From: Akkermansia muciniphila
GTDB lineage: Bacteria > Verrucomicrobiota > Verrucomicrobiia > Limisphaerales > SIBE01
NCBI GenBank assembly: GCA_945861765.1
Contig: CAMAWP010000030.1
Location: 1-33,824, forward strand
Reading direction: 5' to 3'
Length of the DNA: 33,824 nt
Within the stretch, counting starts at the first letter, position 1, and each line of letters opens with the position of its first letter. The notes under the pieces are model-generated. The model was not told the DNA's origin and made no database searches. It was given only the letters and a program-made list of their open reading frames with translations. The position numbers and the translations under genes were made by a program. Positions 26,190 through 33,824 of the stretch are shown piece after piece.

Positions 26190-26986
26190 GGAGCTACCTC
26201 AGTGGTAGAAGACCCTTTTGCTGAAAGATCCGAAGACAAAGCGCCGCTTTCGTCCAACCCACCGGCTGGCAAATAAATTATCCGACGAAACATTCCGGTG
26301 GGATATTCCGACGGCTCGGGCTCTTCCGACGCGGCTTCGGCTCCGAGACTTACCTCAACTCCTGTGGGCAACGCAGGCAGATTCCATGTCTCCTGCCAGG
26401 TGCTCCCATCCCAAAATCGAAACCGCGCGAATCGAATGCCTTCAAACTGAACCCCTTCGTTCCCGACTGGCGAAGCGGGTTTGGAGTCTTCCTCGACATC
26501 GATGGAACCCTTTGTGCCGATGACTCGCTGGGGTTCGACGAGCGGCTCCTCCGACCGGATCAGGCCGGTGATGTTCGTTCCGGTCGATGAGTTCAAACGA
26601 TAGCTCACCCGCTTCAAATCTGTCTCGGCCGAGACGGCTCTCCCGAAGGCTCCACCGCTCCACGCCGACTGCGAGGGGATATCTGTTTTGACGAACTGAA
26701 TGAAGTTCGACCCGCCGGTGAGTGGCTTCTGTAACAACGCGACCCGAGAGGCTGTTCTCAGCTCAGCCGTAATCCTGTCCATTAACAAGCGCACCGTGGA
26801 AATACGCTCGGTCTCCTCGATCAGTTGAGCCCGCAGAGTTGCTGCCTGCTGATAGAAGACCAGCGCGACCACTAAAAGCCCAATGGCAATCAAGATGGCC
26901 AGCACCACTTCTATCAAAGTAAAGCCCGCCGATCGAAGACGAGTCCGGCTCCTTATCGAAACGGCCATGTCGATGACGCAGTCCAT
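26186..26986 (-). CDS. gspJ: General secretion pathway protein J, minor pseudopilin
   Basis: The encoded protein is 266 residues. A leader ending SAG precedes FTLIEVVLAILIAIGLLVVAL (Glu5 present) and QQAATLRAQLIEETERISTVRLLMDRITAELR, the GspJ-type amphipathic helix. The C-terminal part is beta-rich and contains FEGIRFARFRFWDGSTWQETW, typical of GspJ. An internal ATG at residue 7 is an alternative start and would give a leader of more usual length. It is placed between gspI (22 nt upstream) and gspK (4-nt overlap), the canonical order. Confidence 0.88.
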   Translation of the reverse strand: MDCVIDMAVSIRSRTRLRSAGFTLIEVVLAILIAIGLLVVALVFYQQAATLRAQLIEETERISTVRLLMDRITAELRTASRVALLQKPLTGGSNFIQFVKTDIPSQSAWSGGAFGRAVSAETDLKRVSYRLNSSTGTNITGLIRSEEPLVEPQRVIGTKGSIDVEEDSKPASPVGNEGVQFEGIRFARFRFWDGSTWQETWNLPALPTGVEVSLGAEAASEEPEPSEYPTGMFRRIIYLPAGGLDESGALSSDLSAKGSSTTEVAP

Positions 26987-27008
26987 TGTTAATGCTCGCG
27001 GGCGGAAA

Positions 27009-27611
27009 CTAAAACGACGCGCTCATGATAGGCACTTTGGAGTCGTCGATCCGAATGACTTGGCTGAGTCGAAAAACGAGCGCCGAGTCGTCGTGCCGGA
27101 TCGTGACTTCAACTTTTTTAATCGGGCTTGCTTCAGACGATTCGGTGTCGAGTTCAGTCGTGAGAACCTCCCATGTCCATTCTTCAAAAGGCATCTCGAA
27201 CTGCTGAGGCCCCTCAAGATCGAGTCTCTTGATCCCGATCTGCACTTCCGAGAGAACGGAAACCGCGAGATTGGCGGCGTGCGTATTGAGTCGCAGACGC
27301 TCGACACTGTTGAGCGAGGCGTTTAATCCCGCAGTGATGATCGCAGCCGCGCTGACGAACAGGGCAAGGGCAACTAATACTTCCAACAATACGGTGCCGC
27401 GCTTGTCAGGGCAGCCACTGTAGCTACTCGGCGGGGTCAGCCCGGATGGCAGCGACAACTTGCGGTCTGCCGCCTCGCCGACGTTCAGCCGACAGGGCAT
27501 CCTCGGATTCACCGCGCCCGCGCCATCCGAGACGGCGCAGCATGCAACCCGGCGAGTTGGCAGATTGAAAATCCGCGCTCCGTTCACCAAATGTTGGGGG
27601 GCTAAACGCAT
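27009..27611 (-). CDS. gspI: General secretion pathway protein I, minor pseudopilin
   Basis: The frame encodes 200 residues. The pseudopilin helix TVLLEVLVALALFVSAAAII begins after KRG at residue 72. Thr occupies mature position 1 instead of Phe, and Glu5 is kept. The downstream LNASLNSVERLRLNTHAANLAVSVLSEVQ and the small C-terminal domain fit GspI. The 72-residue leader from the ATG at 27611 is far longer than usual prepilin leaders. A second ATG within it (residue 38) or a non-ATG start nearer the helix is possible, so the 5' end is uncertain. Position between gspH and gspJ supports the assignment. Confidence 0.82.
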   Translation of the reverse strand: MRLAPQHLVNGARIFNLPTRRVACCAVSDGAGAVNPRMPCRLNVGEAADRKLSLPSGLTPPSSYSGCPDKRGTVLLEVLVALALFVSAAAIITAGLNASLNSVERLRLNTHAANLAVSVLSEVQIGIKRLDLEGPQQFEMPFEEWTWEVLTTELDTESSEASPIKKVEVTIRHDDSALVFRLSQVIRIDDSKVPIMSASF

Positions 27612-27650
27612 GTTCTCCGAACGGGTCTGGGGTGCGCTGGGAACTGCCTA

Positions 27651-28388
27651 TTACTTGGGCTGCGGCGCACCATCGACTTCATCCAAATCCTCACTCTCCA
27701 CGGGACTTTCGCTATCGGCCAGAGGCATTGGATGATGAGAAATGGATCCTGTAAGTCCCACCAGACGCACCGCCATCTGATGATCATCGTCCAGAGCACG
27801 CGAGGCTAGGATGATCTCCGCTGAGTCGCTGGATCCGTCGGGATAGAACGTGATGGAGGAAAAAGGCTCGCTCAGCGATGCTTCCAGATTCTCTGAATCC
27901 ATCATTTCATCGCTCGATTTATAGGGGCATGTCTTGGCTCCCGTCGCCTCGAGCAACTGTACGTCCTTCACTTGCACCAGGTCGCTGAACCCCTGGACCT
28001 GCCCGGTGCCGTCCACCAGTTCCTCGTAACGCCCCGGTTGGTCGAGAGGATCCGGTTCCCAATTGAGCCGGATGTTGCCGCCCGTCGAGTCGGATGCGCT
28101 CGGTGTTTCCTGCTCGAAAACGATCTGCACCTTTCGTCCGCTATTGGCAGCCTGAGCGCGGGCGAACCGAATCACGGATTCCAACCGACCGGCACCTTCC
28201 TCCAATTGGGTGCTGCGCAGAAGGGTTGAAAAGCTAAAGACTAATACGCTCGCGAGCAAAAGGACCAGAGAGGTGGTCAGAAGCATCTCAACCAACGTAA
28301 AAGCTTGCCTGGCCCGTTTCGCATTGGGCCGAGCTAGCTTGGCAATTGAGGTCAGCCTCAATTTATTGATCGGTGGTTGTAGTCGCAT
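27651..28388 (-). CDS. gspH: General secretion pathway protein H, minor pseudopilin
   Basis: The encoded protein is 245 residues. A basic leader (ending KRARQA, residue 29) precedes FTLVEMLLTTSLVLLLASVLV (Glu5 present). Position -1 is Ala rather than the usual Gly. The helix continues into LRSTQLEEGAGRLESVIRFARAQAANSGRKVQIVFE, the signature region of GspH/FimT. The C-terminal part has SSITFYPDGSSDSAEIILAS, also GspH-like, and then an acidic tail. The ATG at 28388 lies 26 nt inside the end of gspG, so the two genes overlap and are probably translationally coupled. It lies 39 nt upstream of gspI. Confidence 0.88.
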   Translation of the reverse strand: MRLQPPINKLRLTSIAKLARPNAKRARQAFTLVEMLLTTSLVLLLASVLVFSFSTLLRSTQLEEGAGRLESVIRFARAQAANSGRKVQIVFEQETPSASDSTGGNIRLNWEPDPLDQPGRYEELVDGTGQVQGFSDLVQVKDVQLLEATGAKTCPYKSSDEMMDSENLEASLSEPFSSITFYPDGSSDSAEIILASRALDDDHQMAVRLVGLTGSISHHPMPLADSESPVESEDLDEVDGAPQPK

Positions 28389-28884
28389 CTTCGGCTTTGT
28401 CGCCTTCGGGGATTAACCGGATATCGTCTTCAGTGTCCGCCTGGCCATCAGGGCCGACAGAATAGAGCTTGTAAGGCGATCCGGCCTTATTCTCCTCGGC
28501 TGATCGGTCCACGATTTCGTACCGGATTTTATGGCCCCATGGGTCTTCCAACCTGGTACCGGGCTTGATGTAAGGTCCCTGCCATTTTTCCCCGAGGCGC
28601 GGATTCTCAAAGCTTGGCTTGGTGACCAGCGCGTTGAGGCCGCCCTCCTGCTCAGTGGGATAACGTCCCAGGTTGAGCCGGTAGGTATCGAGAGCAGTTC
28701 CCATCTGACTCAGCAATAGTCTTGTGGTGTTCTTCTCGGCGCCTTCCTGCTGCGGCAAGACAAACACAACCAGAGCGGAAGCCAGCAACAAGATAATCAC
28801 GATGACCAAGAGAATCTCAATCAACGTGAAGCCAGCGTTTCGGGGATGTCCCCGCCTGACCAACGGATGTTTGCGAATCGTCAT
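28363..28884 (-). CDS. gspG: General secretion pathway protein G, major pseudopilin
   Basis: The encoded protein is 173 residues. The leader ends RNAG (residue 18), followed by FTLIEILLVIVIILLLASAL. Family hallmarks follow: the segment ALDTYRLNLGRYPTEQEGG, LVTKP, GPYIKP, DPWGHKIRYE, and the C-terminal YSVGPDGQADTEDDI loop, which carries the calcium-binding acidic residues of GspG. It polymerises into the pseudopilus that pushes substrates through the secretin. It has an acidic, Thr-rich tail beyond the usual end. It is separated from gspF by 239 bp without a gene, so it may have its own promoter. Confidence 0.95.
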   Translation of the reverse strand: MTIRKHPLVRRGHPRNAGFTLIEILLVIVIILLLASALVVFVLPQQEGAEKNTTRLLLSQMGTALDTYRLNLGRYPTEQEGGLNALVTKPSFENPRLGEKWQGPYIKPGTRLEDPWGHKIRYEIVDRSAEENKAGSPYKLYSVGPDGQADTEDDIRLIPEGDKAEDATTTTDQ

Positions 28885-29123
28885 AAATCTATTCTAATGA
28901 GCAAGTCATGTTCTGATAGACGCCACATGTCTCTCCAAAATTCAAAGGAGAGCCTGCGAATTTCTATGCTCTTTTCAGCCAACCGCGGACAACTCAGGTC
29001 GAGTTCGGCCGAAAAGCTCATAATACAGCGTAATCGAGAGCCCTGGGCAAGGCAACTTTTACCCGTGGGATAAACTATCCACGCTGCAGCCAGATCGCGC
29101 GTTCGGCAGCCCAATGAAAGCCT
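28885..29123. other. 239-bp gap inside the T2SS cluster, no gene seen
   Basis: This is the only sizeable gap between gspE and the secretin gene. I see no reading frame with family character and no convincing terminator or promoter consensus. It separates gspE-gspF from the pseudopilin genes and would be the natural place for an internal promoter or processing site. Confidence 0.4.
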
Positions 29124-30332
29124 TCAATGTTTTCCCAGCGAACTGGCCATCGTAAAGATCGGCAACAAGAGGCCCAGCGCCAAGAAGCCGATGCCTGCCG
29201 CCACGGCGCACAAGATGACGGGCTCGATCAGGCGGACCGCTTGATCCACTTGACGGTTCGTCCGCCGCTCAACGGTGTCCGCGATTTGCAAAAGCACCTT
29301 ATCCAGTTTGTTGGATTCCTCGGCCACGGCGATCATTGCGAGGACTTGTTCAGGGACCAAGCCGCCGGTTCCCAAGGGCGCGGACAAGGATTCGCCTTCA
29401 CGCACACTTTCGGTGGCTTGGGCGATACGTTCCGCCAGCAAAGTGGAGCCGGTGGCGTTCTCGCTTATCTTCAGCGCTTGCAAGAGCGGGACACCGTTCG
29501 CCAGCATCGTCCCGAGAATCCGACAAAATCGGGTGATGGCAAGCATCTTGAATGCCGTTCCGACCACCGGAATCTTCATCCGGCAGCTCTCCATGAAACG
29601 TCGGCTCTTCACGCTGCTCAAGCTGGACCAGAAGAGCGCGGGGATTGCCGCCATCCCCAAGGCGATCAAGTACCAGTAACCCCGAACCGCTCTGCTCAGG
29701 GCAAAAAGGATCTCGGTGGGCAAAGGCTTCTGCGTCGCGCCCAGAAGAGGCTCGAACTTCGGCACGAAAAAAATCAATGCCGCAATCATGACACCGGTTC
29801 CGAGGACGGTCAGGAGCGTGGGATAAATCATCGCTCCGAGGACCTTCCCGCGCAGTTCATCGAGCCGCTCAAGAAAGTCGGAAAGACTTCGAAGCACTTG
29901 TTCGAGAAACGCAGCGCGTTCACCGGCTTGAACCATGGCGGTGTGCAATTGGGGGAAGACATCGGGGAACTGCCGCAGCGCTTCAGTGAACGATTTGCCG
30001 TCCGCAACCGAGGCTCGAACTTCCTTCAAAAGCTCACGCAAGTTCGGGTTGACGGTCGATTTAATCAGCGAATCCAGCGCGCGCAACAGCGGCACGCCCG
30101 AACCGATCAAGTCGGCGAGTTGTCCGTACATGATTCCGATGTAACGCGTCCGCACGCGTCGTCGGGCAGGCTTTTGTTGTTCACCCGTGATCCCCTTCCC
30201 TCCCTTCACCGAAACAGGAAAGAGCTTCCGGTCCTCCAGCAATCTTAAGAAAGCGGCTTCACTTTCAGCTTGGAGCACGCCGACAACCTTTTGTCCGGAT
30301 TCCGTCCTGGCTGTGTATTGAAACTCCAACAT
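29124..30332 (-). CDS. gspF: General secretion pathway protein F, inner-membrane platform
   Basis: The encoded protein is 402 residues, the usual GspF/PilC length. The N-terminus MLEFQYTARTESGQKVVGVLQAES is characteristic. Two homologous T2SSF domains (about 65-190 and 265-395) each carry a conserved helical core: QLADLIGSGVPLLRALD in the first and RILGTMLANGVPLLQALKISE in the second. Three hydrophobic segments (about 168-190, 215-235 and 372-395) are the membrane helices, and the Gly/Leu-rich one near the C-terminus ends PIFTMASSLG. GspF is the polytopic platform that couples GspE motion to pseudopilus assembly. The gene starts 9 nt after the gspE stop. Confidence 0.95.
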   Translation of the reverse strand: MLEFQYTARTESGQKVVGVLQAESEAAFLRLLEDRKLFPVSVKGGKGITGEQQKPARRRVRTRYIGIMYGQLADLIGSGVPLLRALDSLIKSTVNPNLRELLKEVRASVADGKSFTEALRQFPDVFPQLHTAMVQAGERAAFLEQVLRSLSDFLERLDELRGKVLGAMIYPTLLTVLGTGVMIAALIFFVPKFEPLLGATQKPLPTEILFALSRAVRGYWYLIALGMAAIPALFWSSLSSVKSRRFMESCRMKIPVVGTAFKMLAITRFCRILGTMLANGVPLLQALKISENATGSTLLAERIAQATESVREGESLSAPLGTGGLVPEQVLAMIAVAEESNKLDKVLLQIADTVERRTNRQVDQAVRLIEPVILCAVAAGIGFLALGLLLPIFTMASSLGKH

Positions 30333-30341
30333 GGTTACGGT

Positions 30342-32012
30342 TTAGATCGCCGTGCATTTCACCACTTCATCGACGGTCGTAATGCCTTGGCGAACTTTTG
30401 CCCACCCGTCCTCCCGAAGCAACCGCAACCCCACCTTCCGAGCCGCCGCGACAATCTCCGGCGAAGGAGCGCGCTCCATGATCTTGTCTGAAATGGATTC
30501 ATCCATCACCATCAATTCGTAAAGCCCGCTTCGGCCACGGAAGCCCTTTTTCCGACAATACTCGCAGCCGGCCCCTCGATACAAAACCTCTCCGGGCAGC
30601 AAGCCAAGATCCGGCGGCACTTCCTTCGGCTCCGGCCGATACTCGACCTTGCATTTCGGACAATTCTTCCGGACAAGCCGTTGAGCCATCGAGCCAATGA
30701 GCGTGCTGCTGACCAGATACGGTTCGACTCCCATATCGATCAACCGCATGGGCGCCGAGGCTGAATCGTTCGTGTGCAATGTGGATAGAACCAGGTGGCC
30801 GGTCAGTGAAGCCTGGATGGCGGCCCGAGCGGTTTCCAAGTCTCGTATCTCCCCGATCATCACGACGTCTGGGTCATGACGCAAAATCGCGCGCAGCCCG
30901 CGTTCGAATGTCATTCCGACATGCGAGTCAACGGGAATTTGGTTGACGCCTTGCAGGTGATACTCGACCGGATCTTCGATCGTCAGAACTTTGATATCGG
31001 CCCCGACGATGGCATTCAGCGCCGCATACAGAGTTGTCGTCTTGCCGCTACCGGTGGGTCCGGTGACTAATAGAATTCCGTGCGGCTGATCAATCAGCGA
31101 CTTGAATCGCTCGAAGGTCTCAAGATCCATACCCAGCTCTTGCAGGGTGAATAGGACATTCGCCTTATCGAGCAAACGCATGACGATGCCTTCACCAAAG
31201 AGCATCGGAATGACGCTGACGCGCACATCGATCTGCCGTCCGCCGACCTGGAATTTAATGCGGCCATCTTGGGGAACGCGCCTTTCGGCAATGTTCAGGT
31301 TCGCCAGGATTTTGATGCGGCTGATGATAGCCGCTTGATACCGGTGCATTCGCGCTGGAATGGAAGCTTCCTGCAGCACGCCATCGACCCGGTAACGAAT
31401 GGATAACTGGTGCTCGTAAGGCTCTATATGGATGTCACTGGCCCGCTCATTGACCGCCTCGAGGATGATCTCGTTAACCAGCTTGATGACGCTGGCTTCC
31501 TGGGCCATCTCGAGCAGATCTTCGCTGGCATCGCCGCCGCCACTGACCAGTTCCAGGTCATCGGCTCCCACCATTTCATCCAATGTATCGCCACCGAGGC
31601 CGTAGTGCGTCTTGATGAGCTTCTCGATCTCCTCCCTCGGTGCCAGCACAGGTTGGATGGTCAAACCGGTCAACAAGCGAAGCTCATCGAAGGCGTAGAG
31701 ATCGAAGGCATCGCTCGTTGCAACGTTCAATGTTCCGTTTTGTCGAGAAATCGGCACGAGCCGCTTGCGATAGACTATTCTGGCTGGCAGGGCGCGCAAA
31801 GATTCCGCGTCAATGGTCACTTCCGCCAAGCTGACCAAGGGCAAGTGCAACTCCTTGGCCATGATCTCAAGCAACTGCCGCTCAGTAAGGAAGCCCAACT
31901 GTACGATGGCGCGATCGAGGCGCAGCCCCTCCGACTGCTGCAGCGCCAGAGCTTCCTCCAATTGCGCAGGCACCAGCAATCCTCTCTCAAGCAATAACTT
32001 CGTGATGAACAT
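30342..32012 (-). CDS. gspE: General secretion pathway protein E, assembly ATPase
   Basis: The encoded protein is 556 residues. The N-terminal domain (1 to about 140, LLLERGLLVPAQLEEALALQ, then RAIVQLGFLTERQLLE) is of the GspE-N/MshEN type. The central part has SDIHIEPYEHQLSIRYRVDG. Catalytic motifs are GPTGSGKT (Walker A, about 318-325), TIEDPVEY (Asp box), VVMIGEIRD (Walker B) and a TGHLVLSTLHTN His box. A tetracysteine zinc site is present, CPKC (about 450) and CEYC. The protein powers the pseudopilus from the cytoplasm through GspL and GspF. It is the first gene of the cluster. A GAAGG sequence lies just upstream of the ATG. Some MshEN domains bind cyclic di-GMP, but the binding residues cannot be judged by eye here. 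Confidence 0.96.
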   Translation of the reverse strand: MFITKLLLERGLLVPAQLEEALALQQSEGLRLDRAIVQLGFLTERQLLEIMAKELHLPLVSLAEVTIDAESLRALPARIVYRKRLVPISRQNGTLNVATSDAFDLYAFDELRLLTGLTIQPVLAPREEIEKLIKTHYGLGGDTLDEMVGADDLELVSGGGDASEDLLEMAQEASVIKLVNEIILEAVNERASDIHIEPYEHQLSIRYRVDGVLQEASIPARMHRYQAAIISRIKILANLNIAERRVPQDGRIKFQVGGRQIDVRVSVIPMLFGEGIVMRLLDKANVLFTLQELGMDLETFERFKSLIDQPHGILLVTGPTGSGKTTTLYAALNAIVGADIKVLTIEDPVEYHLQGVNQIPVDSHVGMTFERGLRAILRHDPDVVMIGEIRDLETARAAIQASLTGHLVLSTLHTNDSASAPMRLIDMGVEPYLVSSTLIGSMAQRLVRKNCPKCKVEYRPEPKEVPPDLGLLPGEVLYRGAGCEYCRKKGFRGRSGLYELMVMDESISDKIMERAPSPEIVAAARKVGLRLLREDGWAKVRQGITTVDEVVKCTAI

Positions 32013-32354
32013 ACACCTTCAGTCGCAAACTTCAGCAAAGCAGAACCCGAGCCGAAGAAAGGCGACCTGCCGATCTTCACCGAAATTAGCGACTTGGAAT
32101 AAAAACCGTTCTATTAAGACGTCACGCGTCTCAATTCTGCGACAAACCGACCGCCCTATCAGGACCCTTTGACTCTTGTGATCCGAGGTGCATTCGAGAA
32201 ATTCTTCAATGCCGACACCATGGCAGAATCGTAACAATGAGGCTAGAACCGTAGTAAACCATACAATTTTGTAACAAATGAAACAGATTATTAACTGGCG
32301 TTGCTTCTCAGTTTTGCAGTAAGAGATGAGCCACAATCAAAAGCTAGGATTCAA
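32013..32354. promoter_or_regulatory. Divergent intergenic region between gspE and the prepilin-like gene
   Basis: This 342-bp region contains the 5' ends of two divergent transcription units, so promoters for both must be here or nearby. The right half (about 32230-32350) is A/T-rich and has a small inverted repeat TACAATTTTGTA (about 32262-32273). No pair of -35 and -10 boxes at good spacing convinced me on either strand. There is no coding frame with family character and no RNA gene recognised. Confidence 0.4.
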
Positions 32355-33218
32355 ATGAAGCTGCCAGCAAAACTCGGTCAGATCGCCCTGCTCAATTTAC
32401 CAGGACAGCAGAAGCCACGCTGCTTCGTCCGTGGTTTCACGTTGATCGAACTGTTAGTGGTTATTGCCATTATAGCCATTCTTGCGGGGATGCTGTTGCC
32501 AGCGCTGAGCAAAGCCAAGGAGCAGGGCAAACGCGCGAAGTGCATCAACAACCTCAAGCAGATTGGTCTGGCGGCGACGATGTACGCCGAGGATAACAAC
32601 AACTCGTTTTTTCACGTCAATGGGTCCATTCCGAACGACGGCCAATGGACGCTCAATCCAAAGTCCACGGTGATCCTGCCCCCAGGCCACCAGTATGCTT
32701 ATTGGGCGATCGGCTATTGGGCCTACTATGGCGGGGCTAAGGAAGTATTCGGCTGCCCAAGCGCCAAGACGGTGGATGAATGGCACGACGATAATCGGTA
32801 TTACCCAAAAGATTTCTGGAAGAATTCGACTTACGGCATGCCGAACAACCTGATCAGCCCATACAGCGGCGGATCTGGCGGCACCCTCAAAGTCACCGGT
32901 TACAAGAGTCCCCAGACGACGATTTTCTGCCAGGACGCCGCCGAGCAAAAAATGGAAGGACCGGATGATAGCATCGGTTTATTCCCTGGGAAAAAGCAAG
33001 TCCTTGAGCAGTGGATCGGCAATCCCCCTGGTAGCGGCGGTCTCGGCGTCTCACTTTACAATCGTTTTAAATTCGAATGGGAATGGTACCGCCACAACCG
33101 GGTTTGTAACACGCTTTGGGTGCCCGGCAACGTATCCGGGATCAAGTTCAACAATTACAAGGGCGTTGACTATCGTTGGTACACCGGCGATGAACCGCTC
33201 GAACAACCCAAGTTCTAA
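32355..33218 (+). CDS. Prepilin-like protein with N-terminal cleavage/methylation motif (DUF1559-like)
   Basis: The encoded protein is 287 residues from the ATG at 32355, preceded by AGGA at 32346-32349. The alternative TTG at 32301 has no such support. A leader ending CFVRG is followed by [20 protein letters not shown] and [33 protein letters not shown], which is the verrucomicrobial form of the type II pseudopilin N-terminus. The C-terminal domain (about 75-287) is rich in Gly, Tyr and Trp and resembles the large family of Planctomycetes/Verrucomicrobia prepilin-like proteins, whose function is unknown. It is divergent from the T2SS cluster. The protein may be processed by the same prepilin peptidase and use this or another system. 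Confidence 0.85.
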   Translation: MKLPAKLGQIALLNLPGQQKPRCFVRGFTLIELLVVIAIIAILAGMLLPALSKAKEQGKRAKCINNLKQIGLAATMYAEDNNNSFFHVNGSIPNDGQWTLNPKSTVILPPGHQYAYWAIGYWAYYGGAKEVFGCPSAKTVDEWHDDNRYYPKDFWKNSTYGMPNNLISPYSGGSGGTLKVTGYKSPQTTIFCQDAAEQKMEGPDDSIGLFPGKKQVLEQWIGNPPGSGGLGVSLYNRFKFEWEWYRHNRVCNTLWVPGNVSGIKFNNYKGVDYRWYTGDEPLEQPKF

Positions 33219-33252
33219 CCAAATCAAGTCACCCACCGCAGCATAGTTTCGT

Positions 33253-33645
33253 ATGACATTCACGTTGTTTGGCAAAGCGAATTCCATTCTGTGCATGGCT
33301 CTGGCCCTCGTCGGCTGCAGCAAAGACGCCGCGCCGCCGCCGCCTATTGCTGTGGAACAGGCCCCCGCCAAATTGGAGGAAGCCTTTAAGGAGAACAAAG
33401 GCAAACAAGTGGATCCCGAGGTCAAAAGGCTGATGGACGAATCCGTGGCGGCTCTTAATTCGAAGGATTACGCCAAAGCCCTGTTTACTCTGCAAAGTCT
33501 GTTGGCACGTTCTGATTTGACTCCTCCGCAAAGCGATCTGGCATCACGCTCCATGTTGGCCGTCAACAAGGCTTTGGACGAGCAGGCCAGCAACGGTGAT
33601 AAGAAGGCGCAAGAAGTTCTTCAGTTTCGACGAGCGACCAAATAA
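33253..33645 (+). CDS. Small lipoprotein of unknown function
   Basis: The encoded protein is 130 residues. The N-terminus MTFTLFGKANSILCMALALVGC is a lipoprotein signal with lipobox LVGC (Cys22). It is followed by a Pro-rich linker and a helical domain (about 45-125: VKRLMDESVAALNSKDYAKALFTLQSLL) that looks like a TPR-type helical pair. It lies 34 bp after the prepilin-like gene on the same strand and is probably co-transcribed. A similar prepilin-plus-lipoprotein arrangement recurs in this group as far as I know, but I cannot name the function. Confidence 0.78.
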   Translation: MTFTLFGKANSILCMALALVGCSKDAAPPPPIAVEQAPAKLEEAFKENKGKQVDPEVKRLMDESVAALNSKDYAKALFTLQSLLARSDLTPPQSDLASRSMLAVNKALDEQASNGDKKAQEVLQFRRATK

Positions 33646-33697
33646 AGGACTCGCGTGGTCCGAAGCGCAGAGCCTCAGCAATTCTCAGTTTGGGAGG

Positions 33698-33757
33698 TAT
33701 GTAGTCCCGGCTTTAGCCGGTCGCCCCGTGAAAACCGGCTAAAGCCGGGACTACATA
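33698..33757. repeat. Perfect 24-bp hairpin repeat
   Basis: The arm 33698-33721 (TATGTAGTCCCGGCTTTAGC...) is the exact reverse complement of 33734-33757, with a 12-nt loop. No T-run follows, so it does not look like an ordinary intrinsic terminator, although it lies 52 bp after the lipoprotein gene. A half-copy is present at 1-18, and both copies continue into CCAAAATGAGAA, marking a dispersed intergenic palindrome family. Nothing else is recognisable in 33758-33824. Confidence 0.85.
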
Positions 33758-33824
33758 CGGCGAACGGAAGGTGCCCTGGGCCAAAATGAGAACACCCCGA
33801 ACTTTGTGCGCGCATTGCGCCCTT

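Noticed and set aside
27009-27224. Frameshift in gspI to explain its odd leader
   Set aside because: The mature part is continuous from the helix to the stop. Only the start is doubtful, which is better explained by a wrong or non-ATG start codon.
33698-33757. Intrinsic terminator for the lipoprotein gene
   Set aside because: The hairpin is very long and symmetric and lacks a T-run, and a related half-copy occurs at the other window edge. A dispersed repeat is more likely, though it might still stop transcription.

Overview
The window looks like chromosomal DNA from a Verrucomicrobiota bacterium, probably of the Limisphaerales/Pedosphaera type. This is inferred from gene content, not from a marker gene. 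The indicators are a Planctomycetes-Verrucomicrobia-type cytochrome/DUF1549/DUF1553 protein paired with a DUF1501 protein, the '[28 protein letters not shown]' style of prepilin-like protein, a HEAT-repeat protein with a YQGK..EWL motif, weak Shine-Dalgarno sequences, and many hairpin-rich intergenic repeats.

Layout. (1) Positions 1-1159 are non-coding and packed with palindromic repeats. They include a 467-bp element with near-perfect 24-bp terminal inverted repeats, inserted into an older decayed relative. (2) 1160-7800, plus strand: a 1703-residue multidomain cytochrome/WD40/DUF1549/DUF1553 protein, then a Tat-exported DUF1501 protein. (3) 7817-8653, minus strand: a membrane-anchored HEAT-repeat protein. 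(4) 8777-9170, plus strand: a small type IV pilin-like gene broken by a one-base frameshift. (5) 9171-9838 is non-coding and holds the second, inverted copy of the element, flanked by an 8-bp direct repeat. (6) 9839-32012, minus strand: a type II secretion system (T2SS) cluster. In transcription order it is gspE, gspF, gspG, gspH, gspI, gspJ, gspK, a PilM/GspL-type protein, a GspM/PilO-type protein that may be fused to a GspC-like domain, a giant secretin, and a small lipoprotein. (7) 32013-32354 is a divergent intergenic region. (8) 32355-33645, plus strand: a prepilin-like protein and a small lipoprotein. (9) The right edge carries a perfect 24-bp hairpin. Its half-copy lies at the left edge of the window.

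The outstanding object is the secretin. Ordinary GspD proteins are roughly 600-750 residues with N0, N1, N2 and N3 domains before the outer-membrane barrel. This one is 3804 residues. Between a recognisable N0 domain and a normal C-terminal secretin domain I count about 40 consecutive N1-type modules, averaging about 83 residues. The rest of the cluster is complete enough to be a working T2SS: ATPase, platform, four minor pseudopilins plus the major one, and the L and M assembly proteins. I see no separate GspC and no prepilin peptidase in the window. How the giant periplasmic portion is arranged is unknown.

The second discovery candidate is the hairpin-rich mobile element. Two copies about 90% identical by eye lie in inverted orientation and bracket the cytochrome/DUF1501/HEAT/pilin segment. 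It has terminal inverted repeats, a target-site duplication at one copy and a likely related empty site elsewhere in the window.
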